DNA from: Blattabacterium cuenoti
Lineage (GTDB): Bacteria; Bacteroidota; Bacteroidia; Flavobacteriales; Blattabacteriaceae
Reading direction: 5' to 3'
DNA length: 64,000 nucleotides
Assembly: GCF_014251555.1 (NCBI RefSeq)
Contig: NZ_CP059190.1
Location: forward strand, 571,308 to 635,307
In this document: piece after piece, positions 37,524 to 46,929 of the stretch
Position numbering within the stretch: the first letter of the stretch is position 1
Layout of the letters: each line of letters opens with the position of its first letter
Position numbers and translations under genes: made by a program
The notes under the pieces: generated by a model
Seen by the model: only the letters and a program-made list of their open reading frames with translations
Databases searched by the model: none
What the model was told of the DNA's origin: nothing

Positions 37524-39592
37524 AAATATCATACAATTGGTTGAAAAAATATATATCTATTGATATTAATGCGGAAAAAGTATCTGTGATTTTGACTGAT
37601 ATTGGATTACCAGTAAAGAGTATAAAAAAAATAATATTGGATGAGGTAGAGGACTCTATTTTGGATGTGGAAGTAACTCCCAATCGTACGGATGCTATGA
37701 GCCATTATGGAATAGCACGTGATTTGTATGCTTTTTTAAAATTTCGGGGAGACACGGTTCATTTATCCAAACCTGTAATTATAAATGAAGAAACAAATCA
37801 TCATAATCATGTTCAAGTTTTTATACAAGAAAATATAAAATGTATCAGATATTCCGGAATGTCAATTTCTGAAATAAGAATAGAACCTTCACCCCATTGG
37901 TTAGTTTCTAGACTAAAATCTATAGGTATAAAATCGATCAACAATATAATGGATGTTATAAGTTTTGTGATGTATGAATTAGGGCAACCAATCCATGTTT
38001 TTGACATAGATCAAATAGAAGAAAAAAAAATTATAATAAAAAATGCAGAAAAAAATACGTATTTTCAATCTTCAGATCGCATTACACGAAAACTTGATGA
38101 AGAAGATTTAATCATCTGTGATGCAAAAAAACCATTATCTATAGCTGGAATTATTAATAGTATTCAGTCTAATCTACATGTAGATACTAAAAGAATTTTT
38201 CTTGGAAGTGCTTGTTTTAGTCCTGTTGTTATCCGTATAATTGGAAAAAAACACTTAATAAAAACAGAATCACAATATCTTTTTGAAAGAGGAATAGATC
38301 CTAATCAAACTGCATACGCTTTGCAAAGAACTGCTTTTCTTATAAAAAGCATAACAAAAAGAAAAACATATTTTCATATTACTGATGTTTATCCTAGTCC
38401 GATCTATCCTTCAATAATCAAACTCAGATATAATAAAATTAGAAATGTTCTAGGAAAAGAAATATCCAAAAATAAAATTAAAAAGATTTTATCATTATTA
38501 GAAATCGTAATTCATTCTGAAAATAACAAATATTTATTTGTGTGTGTTCCACTTTACAGAATAGATGTTAAAAGAGAAATCGATTTGATCGAAGAAATAT
38601 TGCGTATTTATGGCATCAATAAAATTAAAATATCTGATCGAGTCAAAATATCCCCACTTCCTAACTTCTTTTACAAAACAGAACATCAAATACAAAAAAT
38701 ACTTTTAGAACAATTAATTTGTTATGGATTTCAAGAAATTATTTCTTCCACTATGAGAAATGAAAATAAATATTCTACTTTACTCAATTCTTTTTTTAAT
38801 AGAGAAGAAATTAGGATTATTAATCCAATTAATCAAAATTATAAATTGATGCGTTCCAGTTTATTATTCGGTATGATAGATTGTATAGAATATAATTGTA
38901 ACAGAATCAATTATTATAATAATTCCAATATCAAATTTTTTGAAATAGGAAAAATATATTATAAGCAGAATGATAAATTTTTAGAAAAAACATATCTCGG
39001 AATTGTTATTTTACAACAAATAGAAAAAAAACATGTTGAATTTCAACCTTTTTTTTATTTAAAAGGAATTGTTGAACAAATTTTTCAAAAAAGCGGAATT
39101 AACAATTATACTCAAATATTTTCTAAACATCCTTTATTAGAAAATAGTATTTCTATGTTGTATAACAATAAAAATCTAGTTGAACTAGGAAAATTAAAAA
39201 ACAATATTTTGAAAAAAAAAGAGATTGTCTATGCAGAAATTGATTGGGAATATTTGATTTCTATTATTCAAGAAAAAAAAATAACTTATGTTCCGTTTTC
39301 TAAATATCCTACTTCAAGAAGAGATTTATCTTTATTAATTGATAATACTATTTCTTTTGAAAAGATCAATCAGTTAATAAGAAAAAAAGAAAATCATGTG
39401 ATCAAGAAAATTCAAATATATGATTTTTATGAAGGAGAAAATTTGCCAAAATCAAAAAAATCCTATACTGTTAGTTTCTTTTTTGAAAGTCAAAAAGAAA
39501 CATTGACTGACAAAATTATTAAGAATTCCATGAAAGAAATTGAATTTTTCTTAAAAAAAGAATTGAAAGCTGAAATTAGAGAAAAAAAATAG
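37520..39592 (+). CDS. pheT: phenylalanyl-tRNA synthetase beta chain lacking the OB-fold tRNA-binding domain
   Basis: A 690-residue beta subunit of the (alpha-beta)2 synthetase. The start MKISYNWLKKYISID and the DVEVTPNRTDAMSHYGIARDL segment are typical, but they are separated by only about 40 residues instead of about 150. The missing stretch is the EMAPII-like OB fold. The B3/B4 editing core (residues about 105-290), the B5 region, the catalytic-like core and the C-terminal FDX-ACB domain (FSKYPTSRRDLSLLID to the end) are present. Full-length homologues are about 800 residues. It is translationally coupled to dnaN (4 bp overlap). pheS is not in the window. Confidence 0.95.
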   Translation: MKISYNWLKKYISIDINAEKVSVILTDIGLPVKSIKKIILDEVEDSILDVEVTPNRTDAMSHYGIARDLYAFLKFRGDTVHLSKPVIINEETNHHNHVQVFIQENIKCIRYSGMSISEIRIEPSPHWLVSRLKSIGIKSINNIMDVISFVMYELGQPIHVFDIDQIEEKKIIIKNAEKNTYFQSSDRITRKLDEEDLIICDAKKPLSIAGIINSIQSNLHVDTKRIFLGSACFSPVVIRIIGKKHLIKTESQYLFERGIDPNQTAYALQRTAFLIKSITKRKTYFHITDVYPSPIYPSIIKLRYNKIRNVLGKEISKNKIKKILSLLEIVIHSENNKYLFVCVPLYRIDVKREIDLIEEILRIYGINKIKISDRVKISPLPNFFYKTEHQIQKILLEQLICYGFQEIISSTMRNENKYSTLLNSFFNREEIRIINPINQNYKLMRSSLLFGMIDCIEYNCNRINYYNNSNIKFFEIGKIYYKQNDKFLEKTYLGIVILQQIEKKHVEFQPFFYLKGIVEQIFQKSGINNYTQIFSKHPLLENSISMLYNNKNLVELGKLKNNILKKKEIVYAEIDWEYLISIIQEKKITYVPFSKYPTSRRDLSLLIDNTISFEKINQLIRKKENHVIKKIQIYDFYEGENLPKSKKSYTVSFFFESQKETLTDKIIKNSMKEIEFFLKKELKAEIREKK

Positions 39593-39594
39593 AA

Positions 39595-41040
39595 TTATAT
39601 AAAATCAGATAGTTTTTTGAAAATTTTTTCTAATCCAGTTTCTTTTTCGATTATTCTGGATATATTTTTGATATGAATTCTTTTTTGTAACATGCTGTCT
39701 CTATATCTCATAGTAACTGTATCTGTTTCTATGGTTTTATAATCCACAGTAAAACATAGAGGGGTACCTATTGCATCTTGTCTTCGATATAATTTACCAA
39801 TAGATTCTTTTTGATCGTAAATCAATTTATGATTCATTTTCAAATTATCAAATATTTTTTTTGCAATCTCTGGTAATCCATCTTTTCTAACTAATGGAAG
39901 AATGGCACCTTTCACAGGTGATAAATAAGAAGGAAATTTAAGGACTATACGTTTATTTCCATTTTCTAATTCTTCTTTCTTAAGAGAAGAAGAAAATATA
40001 GCTAAAAAAAGACGATCTAACCCTAGAGACGTTTCTATCACATAAGGAATATAGTTTTTTTTTGATTCGAAGACTCTTAATTTTTTTTTTGAAAAAAATT
40101 CATGTTTTTTCAAATCAAAATCTCTTCGAGAATGTATCCCTTCTATTTCTTTAAATCCAAAAGGAAAATGATATTCAATATCTGCACCTGCACTAGCATA
40201 ATGTGCTAAATGATCATGATTCCGTAATTTATAGCTCTTTTGATCTCCCAAAGTTAAGTGCCATTTTAAACGGAGATCTTTCCAATATTCGTACCATCTT
40301 TTTTCTTCTTCAGGAAGAATAAAAAATTGCATTTCCATTTGCTCGAATTCTCGCATTCTAAACAAAAATTTTCTTGCAAAGACTTCATTTCTAAATGATT
40401 TTCCTATTTGAGCTATTCCAAATGGAATTTTCATCCGACTAGATTTTTTTACATTATGAAAATTGCAAAATATTCCCTGAGCTGTTTCTGGACGAAGAAA
40501 TAAATCTTTTTTATCTTCATTTTTCATTTTAAACATCATATTAAAATGACGAATTTCTGTCCAATTTTTTGTTTTAGAAATAGGATCACAAATGTTTAAT
40601 TCGTCAACTAAAATCCTGAGATCTAATAAATCCTTTTTTTTTAAAGATTGAGATAAACGAAATAATATATCTTCTTTTTTTTTAGGATGATTTGAAAAAT
40701 TCTTTTCTACATGTTCTTTAATCAAAATATCAGGACGATATCTTTTTTTGGAATCCTTATTATCAATTAATAACTCATTAAACTCATTTACGTGTCCTGA
40801 TGCATTCCAAATATCAGAACTCATTAATATAGAGGAATCTATTCCCACTATATTTTCATGAAGAAGAGTCATTGATTTCCACCAAAATTCCTTTATATTA
40901 TTTTTTAATTCAATTCCATACGGTCCATAATCATAAACAGCATTTAATCCACCGTAAATTTCACTAGAAGGAAAAATAAAACCATAAATTTTTGCGTGAG
41001 AAACTAAAAAATCAAAGAAATGACTATTCCATTTTTTCAT
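39595..41040 (-). CDS. glyS: glycyl-tRNA synthetase, single-chain type
   Basis: A 481-residue class II synthetase of the homodimeric type found in Bacteroidetes and eukaryotes, not the alpha2beta2 type. Motifs: SSEIYGGLNAVYDYGPYG at the N-terminus, RPETAQGIFCNF (substrate recognition), GIAQIGKSFRNEV (motif 2), and ETSLGLDRLFLAIF (motif 3). The C-terminal anticodon-binding domain ends after TVTMRYRDS. I chose the ATG at 41040 (MKKWNSHFFDF); an upstream in-frame ATG at 41139 would extend 33 residues into trxB. The start overlaps trxB by 17 bp. Confidence 0.95.
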   Translation of the reverse strand: MKKWNSHFFDFLVSHAKIYGFIFPSSEIYGGLNAVYDYGPYGIELKNNIKEFWWKSMTLLHENIVGIDSSILMSSDIWNASGHVNEFNELLIDNKDSKKRYRPDILIKEHVEKNFSNHPKKKEDILFRLSQSLKKKDLLDLRILVDELNICDPISKTKNWTEIRHFNMMFKMKNEDKKDLFLRPETAQGIFCNFHNVKKSSRMKIPFGIAQIGKSFRNEVFARKFLFRMREFEQMEMQFFILPEEEKRWYEYWKDLRLKWHLTLGDQKSYKLRNHDHLAHYASAGADIEYHFPFGFKEIEGIHSRRDFDLKKHEFFSKKKLRVFESKKNYIPYVIETSLGLDRLFLAIFSSSLKKEELENGNKRIVLKFPSYLSPVKGAILPLVRKDGLPEIAKKIFDNLKMNHKLIYDQKESIGKLYRRQDAIGTPLCFTVDYKTIETDTVTMRYRDSMLQKRIHIKNISRIIEKETGLEKIFKKLSDFI

Positions 41041-41974
41041 GATATAAATATCTTTCCAAATCCAATGCCGCCATGCATCCAGTCCCAGCAGAAGTAATAG
41101 CTTGCCTATAATTTGGATCTTGTACATCTCCTGCAGCAAATACTCCTGGTTTATTAGTCATGGTGCTTCCTTTTTTAACAATAACATATCCTCTATCATC
41201 TAAATCTAATTTGTTTTTAAAAATTTCTGTATTAGGAATATGACCTATTGCAATGAACAATCCGCTAATTAAAAGAGTAGTGATCGTTTTATTTTCATGA
41301 TTAAATATCTTAATTCCTTCCAAAAAATCATTTCCAATAATTTTTGTGATATTAGAACAAAATAAGACATTTACATTATTTCTTTTTGAAATATGAGATT
41401 GTAATATTTTGGATGCTCTCAAATAATTTTTTCTAACTATCAAATATACTTTTTTACAAATTTTTGATAAATAATTTGCTTCTTCTAAAGCAGTATCTCC
41501 TCCTCCTATCACAGCAACTTCTTTTCCTTTGTGAAAAAACCCATCACAAGTAGCACAAAAAGAAACTCCTAATCCGATTAATTCCTTTTCCCTATCTATT
41601 CCTAAAAATTTAGGACTAGAACCTGTAGCTATAATGACCCCTCTGCTCTTGAGACATTCTTTTTCTTTTTCAAAAAAAATACGATGTATTCCTCCCTTCT
41701 GATTGGATAAAAAGACATTTGTTACGGATTGATCTATGATTAGAGTATTAAAACGTTCTGCTTGTTTTTTGCAATTTTCCATAAAATCTATTCCACTTAT
41801 TCCTGCAGGAAATCCAAGATAATTATCAATGCTAGTTGTAGTAGTTAATTGTCCACCTGGCTGAAATCCTACAAATAAAATCGGATGGAGATCAGCTCTT
41901 GACGCATAAATAGCAGCAGAATAACCAGCAGGTCCAGATCCAATAATAACACAGTCTTGTATTTTTTTTAGCAT
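41024..41974 (-). CDS. trxB: thioredoxin reductase
   Basis: A 316-residue FAD/NADPH enzyme that reduces thioredoxin. The FAD loop GSGPAG is at 12-17, the redox pair Cys140-Ala-Thr-Cys143 lies in SFCATCDGFF, the NADPH loop is GGGDTALEEA, and GVFAAGDVQDPNYRQ is the second FAD signature. Full length for the low-molecular-weight class. It precedes glyS with a 17 bp overlap and is divergent from the HsdR-N-like gene. Confidence 0.97.
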   Translation of the reverse strand: MLKKIQDCVIIGSGPAGYSAAIYASRADLHPILFVGFQPGGQLTTTTSIDNYLGFPAGISGIDFMENCKKQAERFNTLIIDQSVTNVFLSNQKGGIHRIFFEKEKECLKSRGVIIATGSSPKFLGIDREKELIGLGVSFCATCDGFFHKGKEVAVIGGGDTALEEANYLSKICKKVYLIVRKNYLRASKILQSHISKRNNVNVLFCSNITKIIGNDFLEGIKIFNHENKTITTLLISGLFIAIGHIPNTEIFKNKLDLDDRGYVIVKKGSTMTNKPGVFAAGDVQDPNYRQAITSAGTGCMAALDLERYLYHEKME

Positions 41975-42034
41975 TTTTTTTCTTGAAATTTATTTTTTGA
42001 ACTAATTTTAATTTTTTTGTTCAATATAATTGTT

Positions 42035-42469
42035 ATGCGTTTTTTCAATTTGTTTATTAAAAAACATTTACATTTAAATCGAATCAAAAACAAAATCTAT
42101 ATATTTTGTTCGATTAGAAAAAAATTTTATTCATTTACTCAGGAAGAAGTTACACGTCAATATATAATTTTTTTGTTAAAACAAGTAAAAAATTACAAAA
42201 ACTCGAATATATGGATCGAATTTCCTTTACAAATAAATCGACTAAATAAAAGAATAGATATTCTAGTTCAATTGAATGAAAGACCACACATACTTATTGA
42301 ATGTAAAGCTCCTAAAATTCCTATAACACAAAAGGTTTTCGACCAAATTTCCATATATAACAGTGTAGTACAAGCTCCTTTTTTGATGATAAGTAATGGA
42401 ATAAAAAATTTTATTTTTCAAGTTGATAAATATGAAAAAAAGTTTTCATTTTTAAAACACATTCCATAA
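42035..42469 (+). CDS. HsdR N-terminal-like PD-(D/E)XK protein, stand-alone
   Basis: A 144-residue protein corresponding to the type I restriction enzyme R-protein N-terminal domain (HSDR_N_2 type). The nuclease-like core is RIDILVQLNERPHILIECKAP (Asp, then Glu-Cys-Lys), with FDQISIYNSVVQAPFLMISNG after it. Flavobacteria have very similar single-domain proteins without any restriction-modification partners, so this is not evidence of a restriction system. Function unknown; a nucleic-acid role is only inferred from the fold. I used the ATG at 42035; an in-frame TTG at 42017 is possible. Confidence 0.8.
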   Translation: MRFFNLFIKKHLHLNRIKNKIYIFCSIRKKFYSFTQEEVTRQYIIFLLKQVKNYKNSNIWIEFPLQINRLNKRIDILVQLNERPHILIECKAPKIPITQKVFDQISIYNSVVQAPFLMISNGIKNFIFQVDKYEKKFSFLKHIP

Positions 42470-42478
42470 ATGATAAGA

Positions 42479-43483
42479 TCAGATGGAAGACATGTAATGA
42501 ATAAGATCCACTAATTTTGTGGAATAACCAACCTCATTATCATACCAAGAAACTATTTTTAAAAAATTTGGACTCAACATCATGCTAGAATTAGCATCAA
42601 AAATAGAAATTCTATCATCTCCTATAAAATCTGATGAAACAACAGCTTCTTCTGTATATCCTAATATTCCTCTTAATGTTGTTTCAGAAGCTTTCTTCAT
42701 ACAGTGTTTAACTTGATTATAATTGGTTCTATTCTTTAGACAAACTGTAAAATCCAGGACAGATACGTCTGTAACAGGAACCCTAAAAGCCATTCCAGTT
42801 AATTTTCCATTTAAATTTGGTATAATTTTTCCGACTGCATTAGCGGCCCCCGTAGATGCAGGAATAATATTAGTTAATGAAGATCTTCCTCCTCTCCAAT
42901 CTCTAGCAGAAACAGAATCAACAACTTTTTGAGTAGCAGTGGAAGCATGTATAGTGGTCATTAATCCCTCTAACACTCCAAAATTATCATTTAACACTTT
43001 GACAATTGGGGATAAACAATTCGTTGTGCAGGAAGCATTTGATACAATGTTTTCATTTGGTTTCATTTTTGTATGATTAACCCCCATTACAAACATAGGA
43101 ATATCATCTTTAGGAGGAGCTGATAAAATAACTTTTTTAGCTCCTGATTTCAAATGAGCATTAGCTAAATCTCTTGTTAAAAAAAGGCCAGTGGATTCAA
43201 CAACATATTCTACATTTAAATTTCTCCAATTGAGTTGATTAGGATCACTTTGATTAGTTACTTTTATTCGTTTTTCATTTAGCACTAAATAATTTTCATC
43301 CTCTATCCGAAGATTCCCTTTAAAAGAACCATGAACCGAATCATATTTTAATATATAAGCTAAATACTCTATAGTAACTAAATCATTTACAGATACTACT
43401 TCAATGTTTTTTCTATTTAAAGCAGATAATAAAACTAATTTTCCTATTCTTCCAATACCATTGATTCCTATTTTAATAGACAT
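42479..43483 (-). CDS. gap: glyceraldehyde-3-phosphate dehydrogenase
   Basis: A 334-residue glycolytic/gluconeogenic enzyme. NAD-binding GINGIGRIGKL is at 6-16, the catalytic Cys152 lies in SNASCTTNCL, and His179 (TTIHAST) is its partner. The S-loop region RGGRSSLTNIIPASTGAA is present. With pckA it supports gluconeogenic flow; whether the pathway is complete cannot be seen here. It is followed on the same strand by nothing closely spaced and lies 31 bp from lepA. Confidence 0.97.
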   Translation of the reverse strand: MSIKIGINGIGRIGKLVLLSALNRKNIEVVSVNDLVTIEYLAYILKYDSVHGSFKGNLRIEDENYLVLNEKRIKVTNQSDPNQLNWRNLNVEYVVESTGLFLTRDLANAHLKSGAKKVILSAPPKDDIPMFVMGVNHTKMKPNENIVSNASCTTNCLSPIVKVLNDNFGVLEGLMTTIHASTATQKVVDSVSARDWRGGRSSLTNIIPASTGAANAVGKIIPNLNGKLTGMAFRVPVTDVSVLDFTVCLKNRTNYNQVKHCMKKASETTLRGILGYTEEAVVSSDFIGDDRISIFDANSSMMLSPNFLKIVSWYDNEVGYSTKLVDLIHYMSSI

Positions 43484-43514
43484 ATTAAATAATTTTTTGA
43501 TTTTTTTTGTAAAA

Positions 43515-45305
43515 TTAATTTTTCACTTTCAAAAAAGTCATAAAAGCAGATGATGGAATTTCAACTTTTCCTATTTGTCGCATTTTTTTCTTTCCTTTTT
43601 TTTGTTTTTCTATGAGTTTTCTCTTACGAGAAACATCTCCTCCATAACATTTATCAGTTACATTTTTTCTCAAAGCTTTAATAGTTTCTCTTGCTATAAT
43701 TTTTCCAGATACAGAAACTTGAATAGGAATACAAAATTGATGTTTTGGAATTAATACAGCTAATTCTTGACATATTTTTTTTGCCAAAGAGAAAGCTTTA
43801 TTTTTATGAACCAAAAGAGATAAGGGCTCTATTTTTTTATGATTAATCAATACAGTAATTTTTTTTAAATCTGAATTTCTATAACCAATAAAATTATAAT
43901 CAAAAGAAGCATATCCTCTTGAAACTGTTTTCAATTTATCATAAAAATCAAATACAATTTCAGATAAAGGCATTTCAAATGTAATTTTTATTCTTTCAGA
44001 TGTCAAATAATTTTGATTTTCAATCATGATTCCTCGTTTTCCAATACATAAAGATATTATACTTCCTATATAAACATCTTTAGTAAAGATAGAAACTAAA
44101 ACGTAAGGTTCTTCTACTTTTTTAAAGTTTTCCATTTCTGGAAAATCTGAAGGATTATTAACTAAAATAACTTGATTATTTTTCATATAAACTTTATAAG
44201 AAACATTAGGAATGGTAAGAATTACAGAAATACCATATTCTCGTTCTAAACGATCTTTAACCACTTCCATATGAAGTAATCCTAAAAAACCGCAGTGAAA
44301 ACCGAATCCTAAAGCAGGAGATGATTCACTACTAAAAGAAAGAGCCGCATCATTTAAATGTAATTTTTCTATAGAAGAATGTAATTCTTCATACTTATCG
44401 GAATCAACTGGATAAATACTTGCGAAAACCATAGGTTTAACCTCTTCAAATTTTTCTATATCTTTAATAGATGGATTATTAGCATCTGTTATTGTATCCC
44501 CTACTTTGACTTCACAAGTATTTTTTATTCCAGAAACGACATATCCAACATCTCCTGTATTAATTCTATTTTTAGAAACACGTTTCAATTTAAGCGTCCC
44601 TATTTCATAAGCATAATAAACTTTTCCTGTGGAAACAAACCGTAATTTCTGTCCTTTTCGAATAGAACCATTTTTGACTCTAAAAAAAGCTTCAACTCCT
44701 GTAAATGGATTATATAAAGAATCAAAAATCCTAGCTTGTAAAGGAGCTTTAGGATCTCCTTTTGGAGCAGGAATGGATGTCACTATTCTTTCCAAGATAT
44801 TATTAATTCCTAGTCCATTTTTAGCACTAACAGGAATAATATCTTCCATTTTACATTGAACTAACTCCATAATTTCTTCCATCACTTCTTCAGAAATAGA
44901 ATCAGACAAATCAATTTTATTCAAAATTGGAATAATGACAAGATTTTTTTTCAAGGCTAAAGAAAGATTAGATATAGTTTGAGCTTGTACGCTTTTAGTA
45001 CAATCCACTACAAGTAAAGCTCCTTCACATGCAGCAATAGAACGTGATACTTCATAAGAAAAGTCTACATGACCAGGTGTATCTATTAGATTCAGAATGT
45101 ATACTTGATCATTATATTTATATTCCATTTGAACAGCGTGACTTTTAATAGTTATTCCACGCTCTCTCTCCAAATCCATATCATCTAATAACTGATTTTG
45201 TTTTCTTTCCGAAACAGTTTTTGTAAACTCTAATAAACGATCGGCTAATGTACTTTTCCCGTGATCTATATGTGCAATAATACAGAAATTGCGAATATGA
45301 TGCAT
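43515..45305 (-). CDS. lepA: elongation factor 4 (LepA)
   Basis: A 596-residue translational GTPase, full length. G1 is AHIDHGKST at 11-19, the switch region has RERGITIKSHAVQMEY, G3 DTPGHVDF, G4 NKIDL. The characteristic C-terminal domain ends after KCYGGDVSRKRKLIEKQKKGKKKMR, a strong LepA signature. It acts on stalled or mistranslocated ribosomes. A tRNA-Arg lies 26 bp upstream on the same strand. Confidence 0.97.
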   Translation of the reverse strand: MHHIRNFCIIAHIDHGKSTLADRLLEFTKTVSERKQNQLLDDMDLERERGITIKSHAVQMEYKYNDQVYILNLIDTPGHVDFSYEVSRSIAACEGALLVVDCTKSVQAQTISNLSLALKKNLVIIPILNKIDLSDSISEEVMEEIMELVQCKMEDIIPVSAKNGLGINNILERIVTSIPAPKGDPKAPLQARIFDSLYNPFTGVEAFFRVKNGSIRKGQKLRFVSTGKVYYAYEIGTLKLKRVSKNRINTGDVGYVVSGIKNTCEVKVGDTITDANNPSIKDIEKFEEVKPMVFASIYPVDSDKYEELHSSIEKLHLNDAALSFSSESSPALGFGFHCGFLGLLHMEVVKDRLEREYGISVILTIPNVSYKVYMKNNQVILVNNPSDFPEMENFKKVEEPYVLVSIFTKDVYIGSIISLCIGKRGIMIENQNYLTSERIKITFEMPLSEIVFDFYDKLKTVSRGYASFDYNFIGYRNSDLKKITVLINHKKIEPLSLLVHKNKAFSLAKKICQELAVLIPKHQFCIPIQVSVSGKIIARETIKALRKNVTDKCYGGDVSRKRKLIEKQKKGKKKMRQIGKVEIPSSAFMTFLKVKN

Positions 45306-45331
45306 AATGACAATTAGGTTAAAAAATCAAA

Positions 45332-45404
45332 TAACCTTGAAGGGATTCGAACCCATACCGTAGGAATCGGAGTCCTATATTCTATCCTATTAAACTACAA
45401 GGTT
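45332..45404 (-). tRNA. tRNA-Arg (CCG)
   Basis: Minus-strand cloverleaf: acceptor AACCTTG/CAAGGTT, D stem GTTT/GAAT, anticodon stem TAGGA/TCCTA with loop CTCCGAT (anticodon CCG), T arm ATGGG-TTCGAAT-CCCTT with a U50-U64 mismatch, discriminator A, no encoded CCA. It reads only CGG, a rare codon here, though CGG occurs in pdxA and pheT. It shares D-loop, T-arm and the same mismatch with the tRNA-Arg(CCU) at 54.7 kb, suggesting common origin. It sits 2 bp downstream of the pth start... that is, between pth and lepA. Confidence 0.92.
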
Positions 45405-45406
45405 AA

Positions 45407-45973
45407 CTAAGAATTATTATTGAATAAATTCATCGTTTTTTGCAGTCCATTTGTTACAAATGAAAATACTATTTTCCTTCCTATATCTAACTTAGAAAAT
45501 AAACAATTTATTTCTTCATTTTTCCAATTTTCTAATACATAATCATCTACTTTTTTTTTCAAATGATTTTTAATCCCAAAACGAAGACGTGAATAATGTG
45601 ATGTCCCTATTTCTTTTTCTATGCTTTTTAATCCATTATGTCCTCCACTTCCACCCTTTTCTCTTAAACGAAAACTACCGAAATTAAGATAAATATCATC
45701 AGATATTATAAGAACATTTCTTAAAAGAATTTTTTCTTTTATCATCCAATATTTAACAGCTAGACCACTATGATTAACGTAAGTAGAAGGTTTTAAAAGA
45801 AAAAGTAATTTTTTTTGATAACTGAATTCTGAAATGAATCCGAATTTTTTCTTTGAAAAAGAAAGAAAATGTTTCTTAGCAATTTGATCTAAAATTAAAA
45901 ATCCAAGATTGTGTCTTGTTTTTTCATACAAAGATCCAGGATTCCCTAATCCAGTTATCAAAAATTTATCCAT
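45407..45973 (-). CDS. pth: peptidyl-tRNA hydrolase
   Basis: A 188-residue enzyme recycling tRNA from prematurely released peptidyl-tRNA. The active-site residues lie in GLGNPGSLYEKTRHNLGF (Asn11 and His21) and ISDDIYL (Asp); KPSTYVNHSG and GGSGGHNGLKSIE complete the signature. The gene ends 2 bp before the tRNA-Arg(CCG) gene, so the two are probably transcribed together. Confidence 0.96.
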   Translation of the reverse strand: MDKFLITGLGNPGSLYEKTRHNLGFLILDQIAKKHFLSFSKKKFGFISEFSYQKKLLFLLKPSTYVNHSGLAVKYWMIKEKILLRNVLIISDDIYLNFGSFRLREKGGSGGHNGLKSIEKEIGTSHYSRLRFGIKNHLKKKVDDYVLENWKNEEINCLFSKLDIGRKIVFSFVTNGLQKTMNLFNNNS

Positions 45974-46027
45974 TTCAAATTTTTTCAGAAAATTTTACTG
46001 ATGAACACAACCCCATTAACTAAAAAA

Positions 46028-46903
46028 TTAATGAAGAACTTCGTATACAGTCATGCCTATATTTGCTGGAGATTTAACTATATGTATTCCATTTTTTTCC
46101 ATTATATTCATTTTTGCTTGTGCTGTTTCTATTTTTTTTTCTATAATAGCACCAGCGTGTCCCATCGTTCTTCCTTTCGGAGCTGTTTGTCCTGCTATAA
46201 AACCTATTATTGGCTTTTTATTTTTCAATTTTTTTATCCATTCTGCAGCTTCAATTTCCAATCTTCCCCCTATTTCTCCAATCATAACAATACATTCAGT
46301 TTCTTGATCCTCTAAAAATAGTTTCATAATTTCTTTGATACTCATTCCAATAACAGAATCTCCTCCTATTCCAATAGCTGTTGAAATTCCATAACCAAAT
46401 TTTACAATTTGATCTGCCGCTTCATAAGTAAGAGTTCCGGATCTAGAAATTATTCCTATTTTACCTTTTTTTCTAAAAACTGAATTAGGCATAATCCCCA
46501 CTTTAGATTCTTCTGGAGAAATAATTCCAGGACAATTTGGACCGATTAAACAAGACCTTTTTTGTTTTAATAAATGTTTGACTTTAATCATATCTAAAAC
46601 AGGAATTCCTTCTGTAATACATACAATCACTTCAACATTCGCATAAATTGATTCAAAGATAGCATCTGAAGCAAAAGCAGAAGGGACAAAAATAACACTT
46701 ACATTTCCTCCTGTATTTTTCACCGCTTCTTCAACAGTATTAAAAATAGGGACTCCTAAATAAACCTTTCCTCCTTTTCCTGGAGTAATCCCCCCTACTA
46801 TAGGGGTACCATAATTCATCATTTGTTCAGTATGAAATAAACCCTCTTTTCCAGTTAATCCTTGTACAAGAACTTTAATGTTTTTATCTATCAAAATACT
46901 CAT
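46028..46903 (-). CDS. sucD: succinyl-CoA synthetase alpha subunit
   Basis: A 291-residue subunit binding CoA and carrying the phosphohistidine. The CoA-binding start is KVLVQGLTGKEG; IGPNCPGIISPEESKVGIMP and the active-site histidine in MGHAGAIIEKK are present. I chose the ATG at 46903 (MSILIDKNIKVLVQG); an in-frame ATG at 46924 adds seven residues. The beta subunit sucC is not in the window. With aconitase at the right edge it shows part of a TCA cycle. Confidence 0.96.
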   Translation of the reverse strand: MSILIDKNIKVLVQGLTGKEGLFHTEQMMNYGTPIVGGITPGKGGKVYLGVPIFNTVEEAVKNTGGNVSVIFVPSAFASDAIFESIYANVEVIVCITEGIPVLDMIKVKHLLKQKRSCLIGPNCPGIISPEESKVGIMPNSVFRKKGKIGIISRSGTLTYEAADQIVKFGYGISTAIGIGGDSVIGMSIKEIMKLFLEDQETECIVMIGEIGGRLEIEAAEWIKKLKNKKPIIGFIAGQTAPKGRTMGHAGAIIEKKIETAQAKMNIMEKNGIHIVKSPANIGMTVYEVLH

Positions 46904-46929
46904 AATCTTTTCTAATTTATGCAAAATTT

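Noticed and set aside
42035-42469. Part of a type I restriction-modification or other defence system, because of the HsdR N-terminal-like domain.
   Set aside because: No helicase, specificity or methylase genes are nearby, and flavobacteria carry the same stand-alone domain as an ordinary conserved gene.
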